Positions 34,432 to 43,899 of a stretch of DNA of 64,000 nucleotides are shown here, in pieces. Numbering within the stretch: position 1 is the stretch's first letter; each line of letters opens with the position of its first letter. Location of the stretch: contig CADEFU010000001.1 in the NCBI GenBank assembly GCA_902826695.1, positions 171,664 through 235,663 of the forward strand. Direction: 5' to 3'. The notes beneath the pieces were generated by a model. The model had not been told where the DNA came from, did no database searches, and saw only the letters and a program-made list of their open reading frames with translations. A program made the position numbers and the translations under genes. The DNA comes from an uncultured Alphaproteobacteria bacterium (lineage in GTDB: Bacteria > Pseudomonadota > Alphaproteobacteria > Micropepsales > Micropepsaceae).

Positions 34432-35178
34432 TCAATGCGGTTTGGCCAGGAGCCAGAGGCCTTGTGCGATCGAGATCGCGCCGACGACGAGAACGATCGT
34501 CTTTGTCCAGCGGCGGAAGTTCTCGTTCGACATTTTCTCAAGCAAAGGACCGGCCAATGTCGTACCGACAACTGCGGCGGCGATAGCTGCGGCGTAGACG
34601 TCGAGGTCAAGCGTTTGGACTTGCCCCACGAGCACCCCGTAGTAACCGACTTTCAGTGTGTGACTTAACGCTTGAGTGGCAGCCTTGGTCGCAACGACGG
34701 CGCGGCGGTCCATGGTCGAGCGGACGAAGAATGTGTCAAGCAGCGGGCCTGCAACGCCTGCGATCAGCTGGAGACCCGCCACGACGAAGCCGCAGGTGAT
34801 TGCGTGTGAGGTCTTGGTTGCGTCGAGCGCCCATTGTTGCGGGACCGCGAGCGCCGCGTAGGGCGTGAGGCCTAGCAAGATCAGCATCGTCGCTTTGTCG
34901 GGGATGTAAGCGAGGACGAGCGGTAAGACGAGGGCGGGCAGGGCGCCTAGCGTGTAGAGACCGACGATGCGCCAGTCGATCCACTGGCGCCAGATGATGG
35001 CGCGCCAGCCGTTCGAGAAGAATTGGGTTACGCCGTGCAGGATCATCGCTGCCGGGACCGACAGCAATTGCCCCAGGATCAGCATCAGGATGAGGCCGCC
35101 AGCCATCCCAAAGACGCCGGAGATCATCGAGGTGACGATGACAACGACGCCGATGATGAGGCTGAGCGGCAAGACCAT
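34432..35178 (-). CDS. TauE/SafE-family anion permease
   Basis: A 248-residue inner-membrane protein with seven or eight helices in two similar halves. The first half has the family motif GVFGMAGGLILMLILGQLL (~22-40). Characterised members export sulfite or sulfoacetate, or move other organic anions. The downstream kinase-like and DUF6285 genes on the same strand suggest an organic acid rather than sulfite, but that is only context. The annotated ATG at 35178 has no strong ribosome-binding site. Confidence 0.82.
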   Translation of the reverse strand: MVLPLSLIIGVVVIVTSMISGVFGMAGGLILMLILGQLLSVPAAMILHGVTQFFSNGWRAIIWRQWIDWRIVGLYTLGALPALVLPLVLAYIPDKATMLILLGLTPYAALAVPQQWALDATKTSHAITCGFVVAGLQLIAGVAGPLLDTFFVRSTMDRRAVVATKAATQALSHTLKVGYYGVLVGQVQTLDLDVYAAAIAAAVVGTTLAGPLLEKMSNENFRRWTKTIVLVVGAISIAQGLWLLAKPH

Positions 35179-35263
35179 TGATATGGATATCTGCGGTTCG
35201 CCGGCCGGTGTCGAGACGTGATCAGCAAAATCAACGTGTGATGTCCGGCCGCAGCCGGCACAC

Positions 35264-37348
35264 TTAACCAGACTTGATCGTCTTCACCGCGTCGTCTTGT
35301 TCGAAGAGATAGAGCAGGACGCGCAGCGCTTCGCCGCGCGGGGTTTGGAGGTTGGGGTCGCGGGCGATGATCAGGCGTGCGTCGTCACTGGCGGGGGCGA
35401 TCAAGTCGTTGTGCACTTCAAGGTCGGCCAGGCGGAAGTTGGGCAGCCCGGACTGGCGCGCGCCCAAGAGTTCGCCGGCGCCGCGCAGGCGCAGGTCTTC
35501 TTCGGCGATTTTGAAGCCGTCTTCGGTGGTGCGGATGCAGTCGAGGCGGGCGCGGGCGGTTTCGCCGAGCGGGGATTGGTAGAGCAAGAGGCATGTTGAT
35601 GGTTTGTCGCCGCGGCCGACGCGGCCTCTAAGCTGGTGGAGTTGCGAGAGGCCGAAGCGTTCGGCGTGCTCGATAACGATGATTGTGGCGTCTGGGACGT
35701 CGACGCCGACTTCGATGACTGTCGTGGCGACGAGGATGTTTGCGCGCCCCGCGCGGAAGTCGGCGATGGCTGCGTCTTTCTCGGCGGGCTTCATGCGGCC
35801 GTGGATGAGGCGGACGCGGTCGCCAAAGGTACCTTTCAAAACGTCGAAGCGTTCTTCGGCGGCGGTCATATCGAGGTCTTCGTTCTCCTCGACGAGCGGG
35901 CAAACCCAGAAGGCGCGTTCGCCTTGTGCGACCGCGCGTTCGATGCCTTCGATCACTTCGTCGAGGCGGGTCAAGGGGATCGCGCGGGTGGCGATCGGCT
36001 TTCGCCCGGCTGGCTTTTCGGTGAGGCGCGACATATCCATGTCGCCGTACGCGGTGAGCGCGAGCGTGCGCGGAATCGGTGTTGCGGTCATCACTAGAAT
36101 GTCCACGGGCGCGTTGCCTTTGCCCGACAGAGCGAGGCGCTGGTGGACGCCGAAGCGATGCTGTTCGTCGATGACGGCGAGTGCGAGGTCGTTGAAGACG
36201 ACCGTCTCGGAGATAAGCGCGTGAGTCCCGATCAGTATCTTGAGGTCGCCCGAGGCGAGACGCTCGAGCGTTTCATCGCGTTCCTTGCCGCGCTCGCGTC
36301 CGGTAAGGAGGGCGATCGAGACGCCGGCCGCGTCGGCTAGCGGTTTGAGCACGGCGAAGTGTTGGCGGGCGAGGACTTCGGTCGGCGCCATCAGTGCCGC
36401 CTGTCCGCCGCATTCGATGGCATTCAGCATCGCAAAGAACGCGACGAGTGTCTTTCCTGCGCCGACGTCGCCTTGCAGGAGGCGAAGCATGCGGATCGGT
36501 GCCGCCATGTCGTCGAAGATTTCACCCAGCGCCTGCTCTTGGCTTTTGGTCAGCGTGAACTTGAGTGCTTTGAGCGCGACGGCGCGCAGCTTGCCATCGC
36601 CTTTGAGCGGCCGGCCCTTCGTCTTGCGCATCCTTGCCCGGGCAAGTGCGAGCGCAAGTTGGCTCGCGAGCATTTCGTCGAACGCGAGGCGGCGGCGGGC
36701 GGATGTTGTCGGGTCGAGATCGGCGAGGCTTTCCGGTGCGTGCAGGCGCTTAAGAGATGTCAGCCAGTCCGACCAGCCTTGTTTCTTCAACCAAGCGGGG
36801 TCTTGCCACTCGGGGAGCGGCACGGCCTTTTCGACAGCGAGCGTGACGGTGCGCGTGAGCGTGCGAGGTGGCAGGCCTTCGGTGCCGCCGTAGACGGGTT
36901 CGATTGCGGGGGCAGTGGCGAATGCCTTTTCGTCGAGAATGCGGCTTGGGTGTTCGATCTGCGGGCGGCCGTCGAATTGTACGACCTTGCCACTGATGTA
37001 GCGTGTTTCACCGGTGGGGAGCGCGTTCTTGAGGTGGTCCTTGTAGCTGCGGAAGAAGACGAGGTCGACGAAGCCGGTCTCGTCACTTGCGCGTATCTTG
37101 TAGGGTTGGCGCTGCGTGCGTCCGGGCGTGTGTTCGACGATCGTGAGTTTCAGTGTCGTGATCGCGTCGGGCGGTGCGTCGCGGATTGTGGAGCGGGTGC
37201 GCCAGTCGTTGATCGACACGGGCTTGTGCCAGAGCAAGTCCACGAGTCTTGGACCGGCAAGCTTGGTGATCAGCTTCGCAAAGCGCGGACCGACGCCCTG
37301 CAATGTGGCGACGTCTGCGAAGAGCGGGAATAGAATCTGCGGGCGCAT
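35264..37348 (-). CDS. recG: ATP-dependent DNA helicase RecG
   Basis: A 694-residue superfamily 2 helicase that reverses stalled forks and branch-migrates Holliday junctions. The N-terminal wedge/OB domain (LQGVGPRFAKLITKL through ~200) precedes the helicase core: Walker A LLQGDVGAGKT, the DEQH box VIDEQHRFGVHQR, TATPIPRTLALTAYGDMD, and motif VI HQLRGRVGRGD. All are intact, and length is typical. It is followed in the genome by a hydrolase gene on the same strand and then the divergent sdhE-mfd pair. Confidence 0.97.
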   Translation of the reverse strand: MRPQILFPLFADVATLQGVGPRFAKLITKLAGPRLVDLLWHKPVSINDWRTRSTIRDAPPDAITTLKLTIVEHTPGRTQRQPYKIRASDETGFVDLVFFRSYKDHLKNALPTGETRYISGKVVQFDGRPQIEHPSRILDEKAFATAPAIEPVYGGTEGLPPRTLTRTVTLAVEKAVPLPEWQDPAWLKKQGWSDWLTSLKRLHAPESLADLDPTTSARRRLAFDEMLASQLALALARARMRKTKGRPLKGDGKLRAVALKALKFTLTKSQEQALGEIFDDMAAPIRMLRLLQGDVGAGKTLVAFFAMLNAIECGGQAALMAPTEVLARQHFAVLKPLADAAGVSIALLTGRERGKERDETLERLASGDLKILIGTHALISETVVFNDLALAVIDEQHRFGVHQRLALSGKGNAPVDILVMTATPIPRTLALTAYGDMDMSRLTEKPAGRKPIATRAIPLTRLDEVIEGIERAVAQGERAFWVCPLVEENEDLDMTAAEERFDVLKGTFGDRVRLIHGRMKPAEKDAAIADFRAGRANILVATTVIEVGVDVPDATIIVIEHAERFGLSQLHQLRGRVGRGDKPSTCLLLYQSPLGETARARLDCIRTTEDGFKIAEEDLRLRGAGELLGARQSGLPNFRLADLEVHNDLIAPASDDARLIIARDPNLQTPRGEALRVLLYLFEQDDAVKTIKSG

Positions 37349-37399
37349 TGCTTAAGTTAGCAAAACGCCGCTGAGTACGGCCATGATGAAATGTTGGCG

Positions 37400-38305
37400 C
37401 TATGGCGCCCGTAGGTCGCCGATGATCGCTTCGATGTAGTTCGTGATGATCGAGACGTGGCCTTCGCCCTCGGGGAAGCTGGCGCGGTTGTTGGGGATGA
37501 ACTTGGCATAGTGGCGGCCGATCGAGACAGGGACTTGGACGTCACCGGTGCCGTGCCAGATCGAGACGGGGGTTTTGATGTCGGCCAAGGTGAAGGGCCA
37601 GGGTTCGCCGTAGACGCGTGCGTCGGACATTGGGCCCTTCGATGAGGCACGAAGGCCTTCTCGAAAGCTCGAGAGCAGCATCTGGAGGAATTCAGGTGTC
37701 ATCGCCTCTTCGTCGCGCGAGGCGCGAGGCACACGGGCGCGCATTCGGTGGAAGTGCGTCTCGGCGAGGGGGTTGCGGATGATCGTGCGCATGATCGTGC
37801 CGAGCACGGTGGAGGTCAGCGGGCGGTTGCCAACGTCGAGCAGGAGGCCGACGCGATTACCCTTCATGCCAGGCGCTTCGGGTGGTCCCAGACCTGCGAT
37901 GAGGGCGACCCTGACCGCGCGGCCGTGCAGGAAGTGGGCGCAGGCTGCGGCATAGGGACCGCCGCCGGACATGCCGATGACCGCGAACTTGTCGAGCTTC
38001 AGGTGGTCGGCGAGCTGTTCGATGTCGCGCGGCCAGTCTGCAAGCTTGCGGTTGTGGTGAGGGTCCGAGAGGCCGTAGCCGGGTCTATCGACGCCGATCA
38101 TCTGGGCACCGGGGACTTCGAAGAAGCCGGCCTCGAGGCGCGAGCCGGGCCAGCCGTGGAAGTAGAAGACAGGCAGTCCTTTCGTCGCGCCGAACAGTGC
38201 GTAGCCGAGCTTGCGGCCGTCGCGGAGCGTTACGGTTTGCATGGTGCGTGCGATCGCACCGTCCGGTTTAGGACGGGAAAGCGGGATCGGGGCGTTCATG
38301 TTCAT
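37400..38305 (-). CDS. Alpha/beta hydrolase
   Basis: A 301-residue hydrolase-fold protein. The oxyanion segment is FHGWPGSRLE (~43-52), the nucleophile elbow VIGMSGGGPYAAACAHFL, with a serine, and the late histidine in EGEGHVSIITNY. The acid is probably in WHGTGDVQVPV. Substrate unknown; HGWPGSR and the SGGGP elbow resemble the proline-iminopeptidase/epoxide-hydrolase-like group. Start at ATG 38305; the longer frame upstream is poor. It lies between recG and sdhE, where other alphaproteobacteria commonly have no gene. Confidence 0.8.
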   Translation of the reverse strand: MNMNAPIPLSRPKPDGAIARTMQTVTLRDGRKLGYALFGATKGLPVFYFHGWPGSRLEAGFFEVPGAQMIGVDRPGYGLSDPHHNRKLADWPRDIEQLADHLKLDKFAVIGMSGGGPYAAACAHFLHGRAVRVALIAGLGPPEAPGMKGNRVGLLLDVGNRPLTSTVLGTIMRTIIRNPLAETHFHRMRARVPRASRDEEAMTPEFLQMLLSSFREGLRASSKGPMSDARVYGEPWPFTLADIKTPVSIWHGTGDVQVPVSIGRHYAKFIPNNRASFPEGEGHVSIITNYIEAIIGDLRAP

Positions 38306-38411
38306 GGCGCCAACGCAAGCCTTGGAAAACGTGGGAGCTTTATGTGGGTTTACGTTGTGACACTGCAAGACGAGGCTGGCTTAAAGGTTAGTCATCGGCC
38401 TAGAAAGGGCG

Positions 38412-38672
38412 ATGGACGAACGGCGTAAACGGTTGAAATTCCGGGCTTGGCGGCGGGGGCTGAAAGAGCTCGACCTCGTGGTCGGCGGTTTCGCGGATGC
38501 GAACCTAGAGCACCTTGACGAGGAGGGGCTCGATGCGTTCGAAGACCTGCTGACTGTTCCCGACAACGACCTTTACGATTGGTTGTGCGATCGCCGCACG
38601 CCGCCAGAGCGCTATCGCACGAAACTGTATGAGCAAGTTTACGATTTTAGCCGGCGCGCCCGAGGGGTATGA
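38412..38672 (+). CDS. sdhE: FAD assembly factor SdhE
   Basis: An 86-residue protein that helps attach FAD to succinate dehydrogenase. It has the RGxxE motif (RRGLKELD, ~14-21) that contacts the flavoprotein, the helix LDEEGLDAFEDLLTVPDNDLYDWL and W-x-x-R near the end, all diagnostic. The final 44 bases overlap the start of mfd in another frame, a close coupling known from other alphaproteobacteria. No sdh genes are in the window. Confidence 0.93.
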   Translation: MDERRKRLKFRAWRRGLKELDLVVGGFADANLEHLDEEGLDAFEDLLTVPDNDLYDWLCDRRTPPERYRTKLYEQVYDFSRRARGV

Positions 38673-41600
38673 CGCGCTTGTGATCGCCGAGGCGGTCAAC
38701 AAAAGCGGCGGCATGCACCTGCACATTGCGCGCGATGAGCCGCGTGCGGCGGCGCTTGCCGAGGCGCTGAAGTTCTTTGCGCCGAAATTGCCGGTCCTGA
38801 TGTTCCCGGGGTGGGATTGCTTGCCCTATGACCGTGTATCGCCCAAGGCGGAGATTGCCGCCGAGCGAATGGCGACGCTTTCCGCGCTGACAGGTAAGGG
38901 TAAGCGCCCGCTGGTTGTGATTACGACGGTGAGTGCGGCGCTGCAGCGGGTGCCGCCACGGGCCTCAGTCGAGAGCGCGAGTTTTCGGGCGGTGAAGGGC
39001 GGGAAGGTCAAGCGCGAGGAGCTGCTCGCGTTCTTGGGGCGCAACGGGTTTGTGAGCGCGAGTTCGGTCGCCGAGCCCGGCGACTTTGCGGTGCGCGGCG
39101 GGATTGTGGACGTGTTTCCACCAGGCGTGGAGATGCCCTACCGGCTGGACTTCTTCGGGGACACGGTGGAGACGATCCGGCGGTTCGAGCCGGAGAACCA
39201 GACGTCTGTCGGCGAGGTGGCCGAGGTCGTGCTGACGCCGGCTAGCGAGTTGCCGCTCGATAAGTCGTCCATTCAAAGATTCCGCTCCGGATATATCGCG
39301 GCATTCGGGGCGGTGCTGGGCGACGATCCGCTGTACGAGGCGGTGAGCGCGGGTCGCAAACACGCCGGGATGGAGCATTGGGTGCCGCTGTTTCATGAGC
39401 GGCTTGAGACGATCTTCGACTATACGGGCGATGCGCCGGTCACGCTCGATCATCAGGTCGAGGAATCGCACGCGGCGCGGCTGACGTTGATCGCCGACTA
39501 TCACGAGGCACGGGTGCTGGCGCGGCAGGAGCAGAGGGCGGCGATGAAGGGGATGGCGCCGCCTTACAAGCCGCTCGCGCCGGAGACGCTTTATCTGACC
39601 GATACGGAGTGGGGTGCGGCGCTTGAGAAGCGGGCGGCGAAGCAGTTCTCGCCGTTCAAGGCGGTTGAGATGTCGGGGCAGCTCAATGCGGGCGCGATGC
39701 GGGGGCGCGACTTCGCGCCGGAGCGCGCGGCGGCCAAGAACGTGTTCGACGCGGTTGCGGCTGCGATCAGCGAGACGCAAGCCAAGAAGAAGCGTGTGGT
39801 CGTTGCATGCTGGTCGGCCGGTTCTGCCGATCGAATGGGTGGGGTACTGGCCGACCACGGTGTTGCCGCTATTCGCACGCTCGATAGTTGGGGCGAGCTG
39901 ATCGATCTGCATCCGCAAGCGGTTGGTTTGATCGTGCTTGGGATCGAGCAAGGGTTTGAAACGGAAAAGCTCGCCGTCATCTCCGAGCAGGACATTCTGG
40001 GCGACCGGCTTGTGCGGCGCCAGGCACGGCAGAAGCGGGCGGCGAATTTTATCGCCGAGGCGGCGGCGCTTAGTCCAAGCGACTTGGTCGTGCATGTCGA
40101 CCACGGCATCGGGCGGTACTTGGGGTTGAAGACGATCGAGGCGGCGGGGGCGCCGCACGATTGCCTCGAGCTTCAATATGAGGGCGGCAAGCTGTTCCTG
40201 CCGGTCGAGAACATCGAGCTGCTGTCGCGATATGGCGCGGACGATGAAGGCGCGGTCCTCGACAAGCTCGGCGGGTCGGGCTGGCAGACGCGCAAGGCCA
40301 AGCTGAAGAAGCGTATTCGGGATATGGCGGAGCAGCTGATCAAGGTGGCGGCGGAGCGACAGCTGCGCGACGGGCCGGTGATCGACGCGCCGCAGGGTGT
40401 CTACGAGGAATTCTGCGCGCGTTTCCCCTATGGCGAGACGGAGGATCAGGAAAAAGCCATTGCGGACGTGATGGAGGACCTGACCAAGGGGCGGCCGATG
40501 GATCGGCTGGTCTGTGGCGACGTCGGTTTCGGGAAGACCGAGGTTGCGCTGCGCGCGGCCTTCGTCGTCGCGATGACGGGGCGGCAAGTTGCGGTCGTGG
40601 TGCCGACGACGCTGTTGGCGCGACAGCACTTCAAGACATTCTCGACCCGGTTTCAGGGCTTTCCCGTCACGGTGCGGCAGCTGTCGCGGATGGTCACTGC
40701 GAAGGAAGCGAGCGAGACGAAGGCGGCGTTGGCGGCGGGCAAGGTCGACGTCGTCGTCGGTACGCATGCGTTGCTTGCGAAGTCGATCGAGTTTCGCGAT
40801 CTGGGGTTGCTCATCGTCGATGAGGAGCAACACTTTGGTGTCGCGCATAAGGAACGTCTCAAGCAGCTGCGCGCGGACGTACATGTGCTGACACTGACGG
40901 CGACGCCGATTCCGCGCACGTTGCAATTAGGGCTTTCCGGCGTGAAGGAGATGTCGATCATCGCGACGCCGCCGATCGACCGGCTTGCGGTGCGCACGTT
41001 CGTGACGCCGTTCGATCCGGTGACGCTGCGCGAGGCGTTGCTGCGCGAGCACTATCGCGGCGGACAGAGCTTCTACGTTTGCCCCCGCATTTCCGACTTG
41101 GGCGAGGCTGAGGAGTTCCTGAAGGCGACGGTGCCTGAAGTGAAGGTCGGTATCGCGCACGGGCAGATGGCGCCTACGCGGCTCGAAGACATCATGTCGG
41201 CATTCTATGAGGGCAAATTCGATGTGCTGCTCTCGACGCCGATCGTGGAGAGCGGTCTCGACATTCCGACGGCCAATACGATGATCGTACACCGTGCCCA
41301 AATCTTCGGCTTGGCGCAGCTTTATCAGTTGCGTGGACGGATCGGGCGGTCGAAGGCGCGGGCGTATGCGTACTTCACGGTGCCAGCGGATCGGCAGCTT
41401 ACGGAGAATGCGGACCGCCGGCTCAAAGTGCTGCAGACATTGGACACGCTTGGTGCCGGGTTCAGCCTTGCGAGCCATGACCTTGATATTCGCGGTGCGG
41501 GTAACTTGCTCGGCGAGGAGCAATCGGGCGAAGTGCGCGAGGTCGGGATCGAGCTCTATCAAGATATGCTTGAGGAGGCGGTTGCGAGCCTGCGAGGCAA

Positions 41601-42069
41601 GCTGCCGGATCGCGACGAGACGTGGTCACCGCAGATCAATCTTGGCTCGGCCGTGCTGATACCCGAAGGTTATGTCGCCGATTTGAACGTGCGGCTTGCG
41701 CTCTATCGGCGCCTGTCGACGCTCGACACCGATCAGGCGATTGACGCGTTCGCGGTGGAGTTGATCGATCGCTTCGGGCCGCTGCCGGCTGAGGTGAAGA
41801 CGCTGCTCAAGATCATGGCAATCAAGCGTCTCTGCCGTGTCGCGCAGGTCGAGAAGATCGATGCGGGGCCGAAGGGTGCCACGATCAGCTTCCGCAACAA
41901 CGCCTTCCCGCAACCGCAGAAGCTGATCGGCTGGATTGCCCAGAACCAGAAGTTTGCGAAGGTTAGGCCGGATCAGAAACTCGTCATCGTGCGCGAATGG
42001 GCAAGCGCGGAGGAGCGGTTGACCGGCGCGGGGCAGGTACTGCAGCGGTTGGCGGAGATGGCGGCTTAG
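38629..42069 (+). CDS. mfd: Transcription-repair coupling factor Mfd
   Basis: A 1146-residue translocase that removes stalled RNA polymerase at DNA lesions and recruits UvrA. The order is complete: UvrB-like N-terminal region (LAGAPEGYDALVIAEAV, GDFAVRGGIVDVFP), CarD-like RNA-polymerase-interaction domain (VVHVDHGIGRYLG), Walker A VCGDVGFGKTE, DEEQ box IVDEEQHFG, TATPIPRTLQL, QLRGRIGRS, then the C-terminal D7 domain. The ATG at 38629 lies within sdhE; the conserved GAPEGYDAL begins nine residues in, so the overlap is real. It is tail-to-tail with the Clp-fold protease gene, one base apart. Confidence 0.97.
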   Translation: MSKFTILAGAPEGYDALVIAEAVNKSGGMHLHIARDEPRAAALAEALKFFAPKLPVLMFPGWDCLPYDRVSPKAEIAAERMATLSALTGKGKRPLVVITTVSAALQRVPPRASVESASFRAVKGGKVKREELLAFLGRNGFVSASSVAEPGDFAVRGGIVDVFPPGVEMPYRLDFFGDTVETIRRFEPENQTSVGEVAEVVLTPASELPLDKSSIQRFRSGYIAAFGAVLGDDPLYEAVSAGRKHAGMEHWVPLFHERLETIFDYTGDAPVTLDHQVEESHAARLTLIADYHEARVLARQEQRAAMKGMAPPYKPLAPETLYLTDTEWGAALEKRAAKQFSPFKAVEMSGQLNAGAMRGRDFAPERAAAKNVFDAVAAAISETQAKKKRVVVACWSAGSADRMGGVLADHGVAAIRTLDSWGELIDLHPQAVGLIVLGIEQGFETEKLAVISEQDILGDRLVRRQARQKRAANFIAEAAALSPSDLVVHVDHGIGRYLGLKTIEAAGAPHDCLELQYEGGKLFLPVENIELLSRYGADDEGAVLDKLGGSGWQTRKAKLKKRIRDMAEQLIKVAAERQLRDGPVIDAPQGVYEEFCARFPYGETEDQEKAIADVMEDLTKGRPMDRLVCGDVGFGKTEVALRAAFVVAMTGRQVAVVVPTTLLARQHFKTFSTRFQGFPVTVRQLSRMVTAKEASETKAALAAGKVDVVVGTHALLAKSIEFRDLGLLIVDEEQHFGVAHKERLKQLRADVHVLTLTATPIPRTLQLGLSGVKEMSIIATPPIDRLAVRTFVTPFDPVTLREALLREHYRGGQSFYVCPRISDLGEAEEFLKATVPEVKVGIAHGQMAPTRLEDIMSAFYEGKFDVLLSTPIVESGLDIPTANTMIVHRAQIFGLAQLYQLRGRIGRSKARAYAYFTVPADRQLTENADRRLKVLQTLDTLGAGFSLASHDLDIRGAGNLLGEEQSGEVREVGIELYQDMLEEAVASLRGKLPDRDETWSPQINLGSAVLIPEGYVADLNVRLALYRRLSTLDTDQAIDAFAVELIDRFGPLPAEVKTLLKIMAIKRLCRVAQVEKIDAGPKGATISFRNNAFPQPQKLIGWIAQNQKFAKVRPDQKLVIVREWASAEERLTGAGQVLQRLAEMAA

Positions 42070-42070
42070 C

Positions 42071-43765
42071 TTACGGGCAGAACAACACGCTGCGTGCGGA
42101 CCGGTCGCGGCGGAAGATGCGGATGAGTTCGACCGCTTCCGGGGGCATCGCGTTCGTCACTTTGAGGCCGAGCTTTTTGGCTTCGGCGTAGGTGAGGGGA
42201 TAGCCGTGGGTGAGGTCGCCATCGTTCAGGCGATGTGCGATCTTGTTGGCCACACCGGATGCGTATGTACCGGCCATGAGCTCCATGGCGTTGTTGTGGT
42301 GCTCGGGCAGGTCGCGCTTGCACTGGATCGCGGTCTCAAGGACATCGTCGGCGATCTTCTTCTTCGGTTTCGTTTCGAGGACCGAGATGATCGCGCGGGT
42401 CGGGAAGCGCATGCCGATCGAGGGGATGTAGACCTGTGTGTCGATGGGACCCAAGGCTGCGTGGTTCGACATCACGATCTCGTCGGCGGCCAAGGTCATG
42501 ATCGTGCCGGCGGACATCGCGTAGAACGGCACGAAGACCGTCTTCTTGCCTTTGTGCGCCTTGATCGCGCGGGCGAGCTGCATTCCCTGATAGGCGAGGC
42601 CGCCCGGCGTGTGCAGGATGATATCGAGCGGCGTGTGCGGGTCCAGCGCGTAAAGCGCGGTCAGAACGTCTTCTGTGGTGAGGAGATCGACGTTCGAGCT
42701 CTCCATCATGTCGTTGTGGATCACGCACAAGACGCGACTGCCGCGTTGCTGTTCCATCCGTGCGATGTAGGGGCGTGCGGCCAGGTTGCAGCTGTCCCAG
42801 CTGCTGGTGGCGGATTCGCCGTCGTCGTCGCGCTGCAAAGCTTGCGGCGCTTGAACCGGCGGCGGTTCGCGCAGGGCCATGTGCGGGCGCCAAGGCGAGT
42901 AACGGTCGTAGGGCGCGTGCGCAGATGCTTCTGCCGGGACGGGGCCGAACTTCACGCCATGATCGGCGACCGGATTCGAGCGGCAGGCGCGGATGAGGTC
43001 GTAGACGTCGGCGGGCACGTTCGTCGAAATCGGGAGGCCAATCGAGCGCGCGATCTTGGGCGTCATTGGATCCCAGGGCGAGCGTTTGCCGCCGACAATT
43101 TGCAGCGCCAGGCTGCACTGGCCGGCGTGGCCCGAATTGTGTTCCAGCTCGCAGACGAATTCACGCGCTTCGCGGCACCAGTTCTTCTCCATGTGGTGGC
43201 GCATGACCGTGAGGTCGGAGACGTTGCGTGCACCCTTTTGCGCGATGACGCCGGAGAGCGCTGTATCGTCGGGCTCAATGAACGAGAGTGCGGCGTTCGG
43301 TCCGAGCACGACATTGTCCGCGGCGAGCGCGATCAAGGTCGACAGATGCTGGGCGTAGTGCGGAACAAAGACTGTCGTCTCGCCCTTGTGCGCTTTGATG
43401 GCGCGGGCGATTTGTTGAACGGCGAGGAAGCTGCCGCCGAACGAATGCAGGATGACGTCGAGCTTTGCGTTCGACGGAATTGCGCTCATCGCCGTCAGGA
43501 AGTCTTCCATGTGGCGCGGGCCGATGAATTCGCGCCAGTACCACTCCCACGGATATTCGCGGGGCAGCTGGTGACCGTGAACGAGGGCGATGACGTGCGA
43601 GTTACGGGCGCGCTGAACGCGGCCGATGATTTCGTCCCACTCGCCCGCAGGGGCGGTACGCCGGCCGGCCGCGTGCATAGCGGGCCCGCCGAACGCCGGA
43701 ATCTCGGGCTCGTCCGCATCGGCGGAGGCAAGCCCAATCGTTCTCAGAAAGCCCTTGAGCGGCAT
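42071..43765 (-). CDS. Two-domain SDH/Clp-fold serine protease with one degenerate half
   Basis: A 564-residue protein made of two copies of the Clp-fold serine protease domain (residues ~55-262 and ~345-555). The C-terminal copy has LHTPGGLAYQGMQ, then VPFYAMSAGT with Ser418 and ALGPIDTQ, the pattern of an active SDH-type protease. The N-terminal copy has the parallel LHSFGG and VPHYAQHLST, but His140 stands where the serine should be, and ALSFIEPD replaces ALGPIDTQ. Both copies share the linker RAIKAHKG and a similar C-terminal helix. Lacking a clear signal or membrane helix, it is probably cytosolic. Substrate unknown; the dead half may regulate or dock. Confidence 0.8.
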   Translation of the reverse strand: MPLKGFLRTIGLASADADEPEIPAFGGPAMHAAGRRTAPAGEWDEIIGRVQRARNSHVIALVHGHQLPREYPWEWYWREFIGPRHMEDFLTAMSAIPSNAKLDVILHSFGGSFLAVQQIARAIKAHKGETTVFVPHYAQHLSTLIALAADNVVLGPNAALSFIEPDDTALSGVIAQKGARNVSDLTVMRHHMEKNWCREAREFVCELEHNSGHAGQCSLALQIVGGKRSPWDPMTPKIARSIGLPISTNVPADVYDLIRACRSNPVADHGVKFGPVPAEASAHAPYDRYSPWRPHMALREPPPVQAPQALQRDDDGESATSSWDSCNLAARPYIARMEQQRGSRVLCVIHNDMMESSNVDLLTTEDVLTALYALDPHTPLDIILHTPGGLAYQGMQLARAIKAHKGKKTVFVPFYAMSAGTIMTLAADEIVMSNHAALGPIDTQVYIPSIGMRFPTRAIISVLETKPKKKIADDVLETAIQCKRDLPEHHNNAMELMAGTYASGVANKIAHRLNDGDLTHGYPLTYAEAKKLGLKVTNAMPPEAVELIRIFRRDRSARSVLFCP

Positions 43766-43860
43766 CTACCCAAAACTCGTCCCCAACACGAGGCATAGTT
43801 GTAGCGCAGATGTGGGCCGACCGTCGCGTGAAACCGCTGCAATGAGCGTCACGGTTATGC

Positions 43861-43889
43861 GCCGGATTCCCCTCTGAGGGGAATCCGGC
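43861..43889 (-). terminator. Strong stem-loop after the OmpA gene
   Basis: A perfect 13-bp stem (43861-43873 with 43877-43889, loop of three) lies just beyond the OmpA stop on this strand. No T-run follows, so it may need a factor or may protect the mRNA end. Confidence 0.55.
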
Positions 43890-43899
43890 AGGCATCATT

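Noticed and set aside
35604..36224. Plus-strand frames of over 150 residues opposite recG
   Set aside because: RecG helicase motifs on the minus strand account for this DNA fully.
38965..40926. 653-residue minus-strand frame
   Set aside because: It lies opposite mfd, is Arg/His/Leu-rich in the manner of antisense GC-rich frames, and shows no domain.
42206..43798. 530-residue plus-strand frame
   Set aside because: Antisense to the two-domain Clp-fold protease gene; no recognisable motif and skewed composition.
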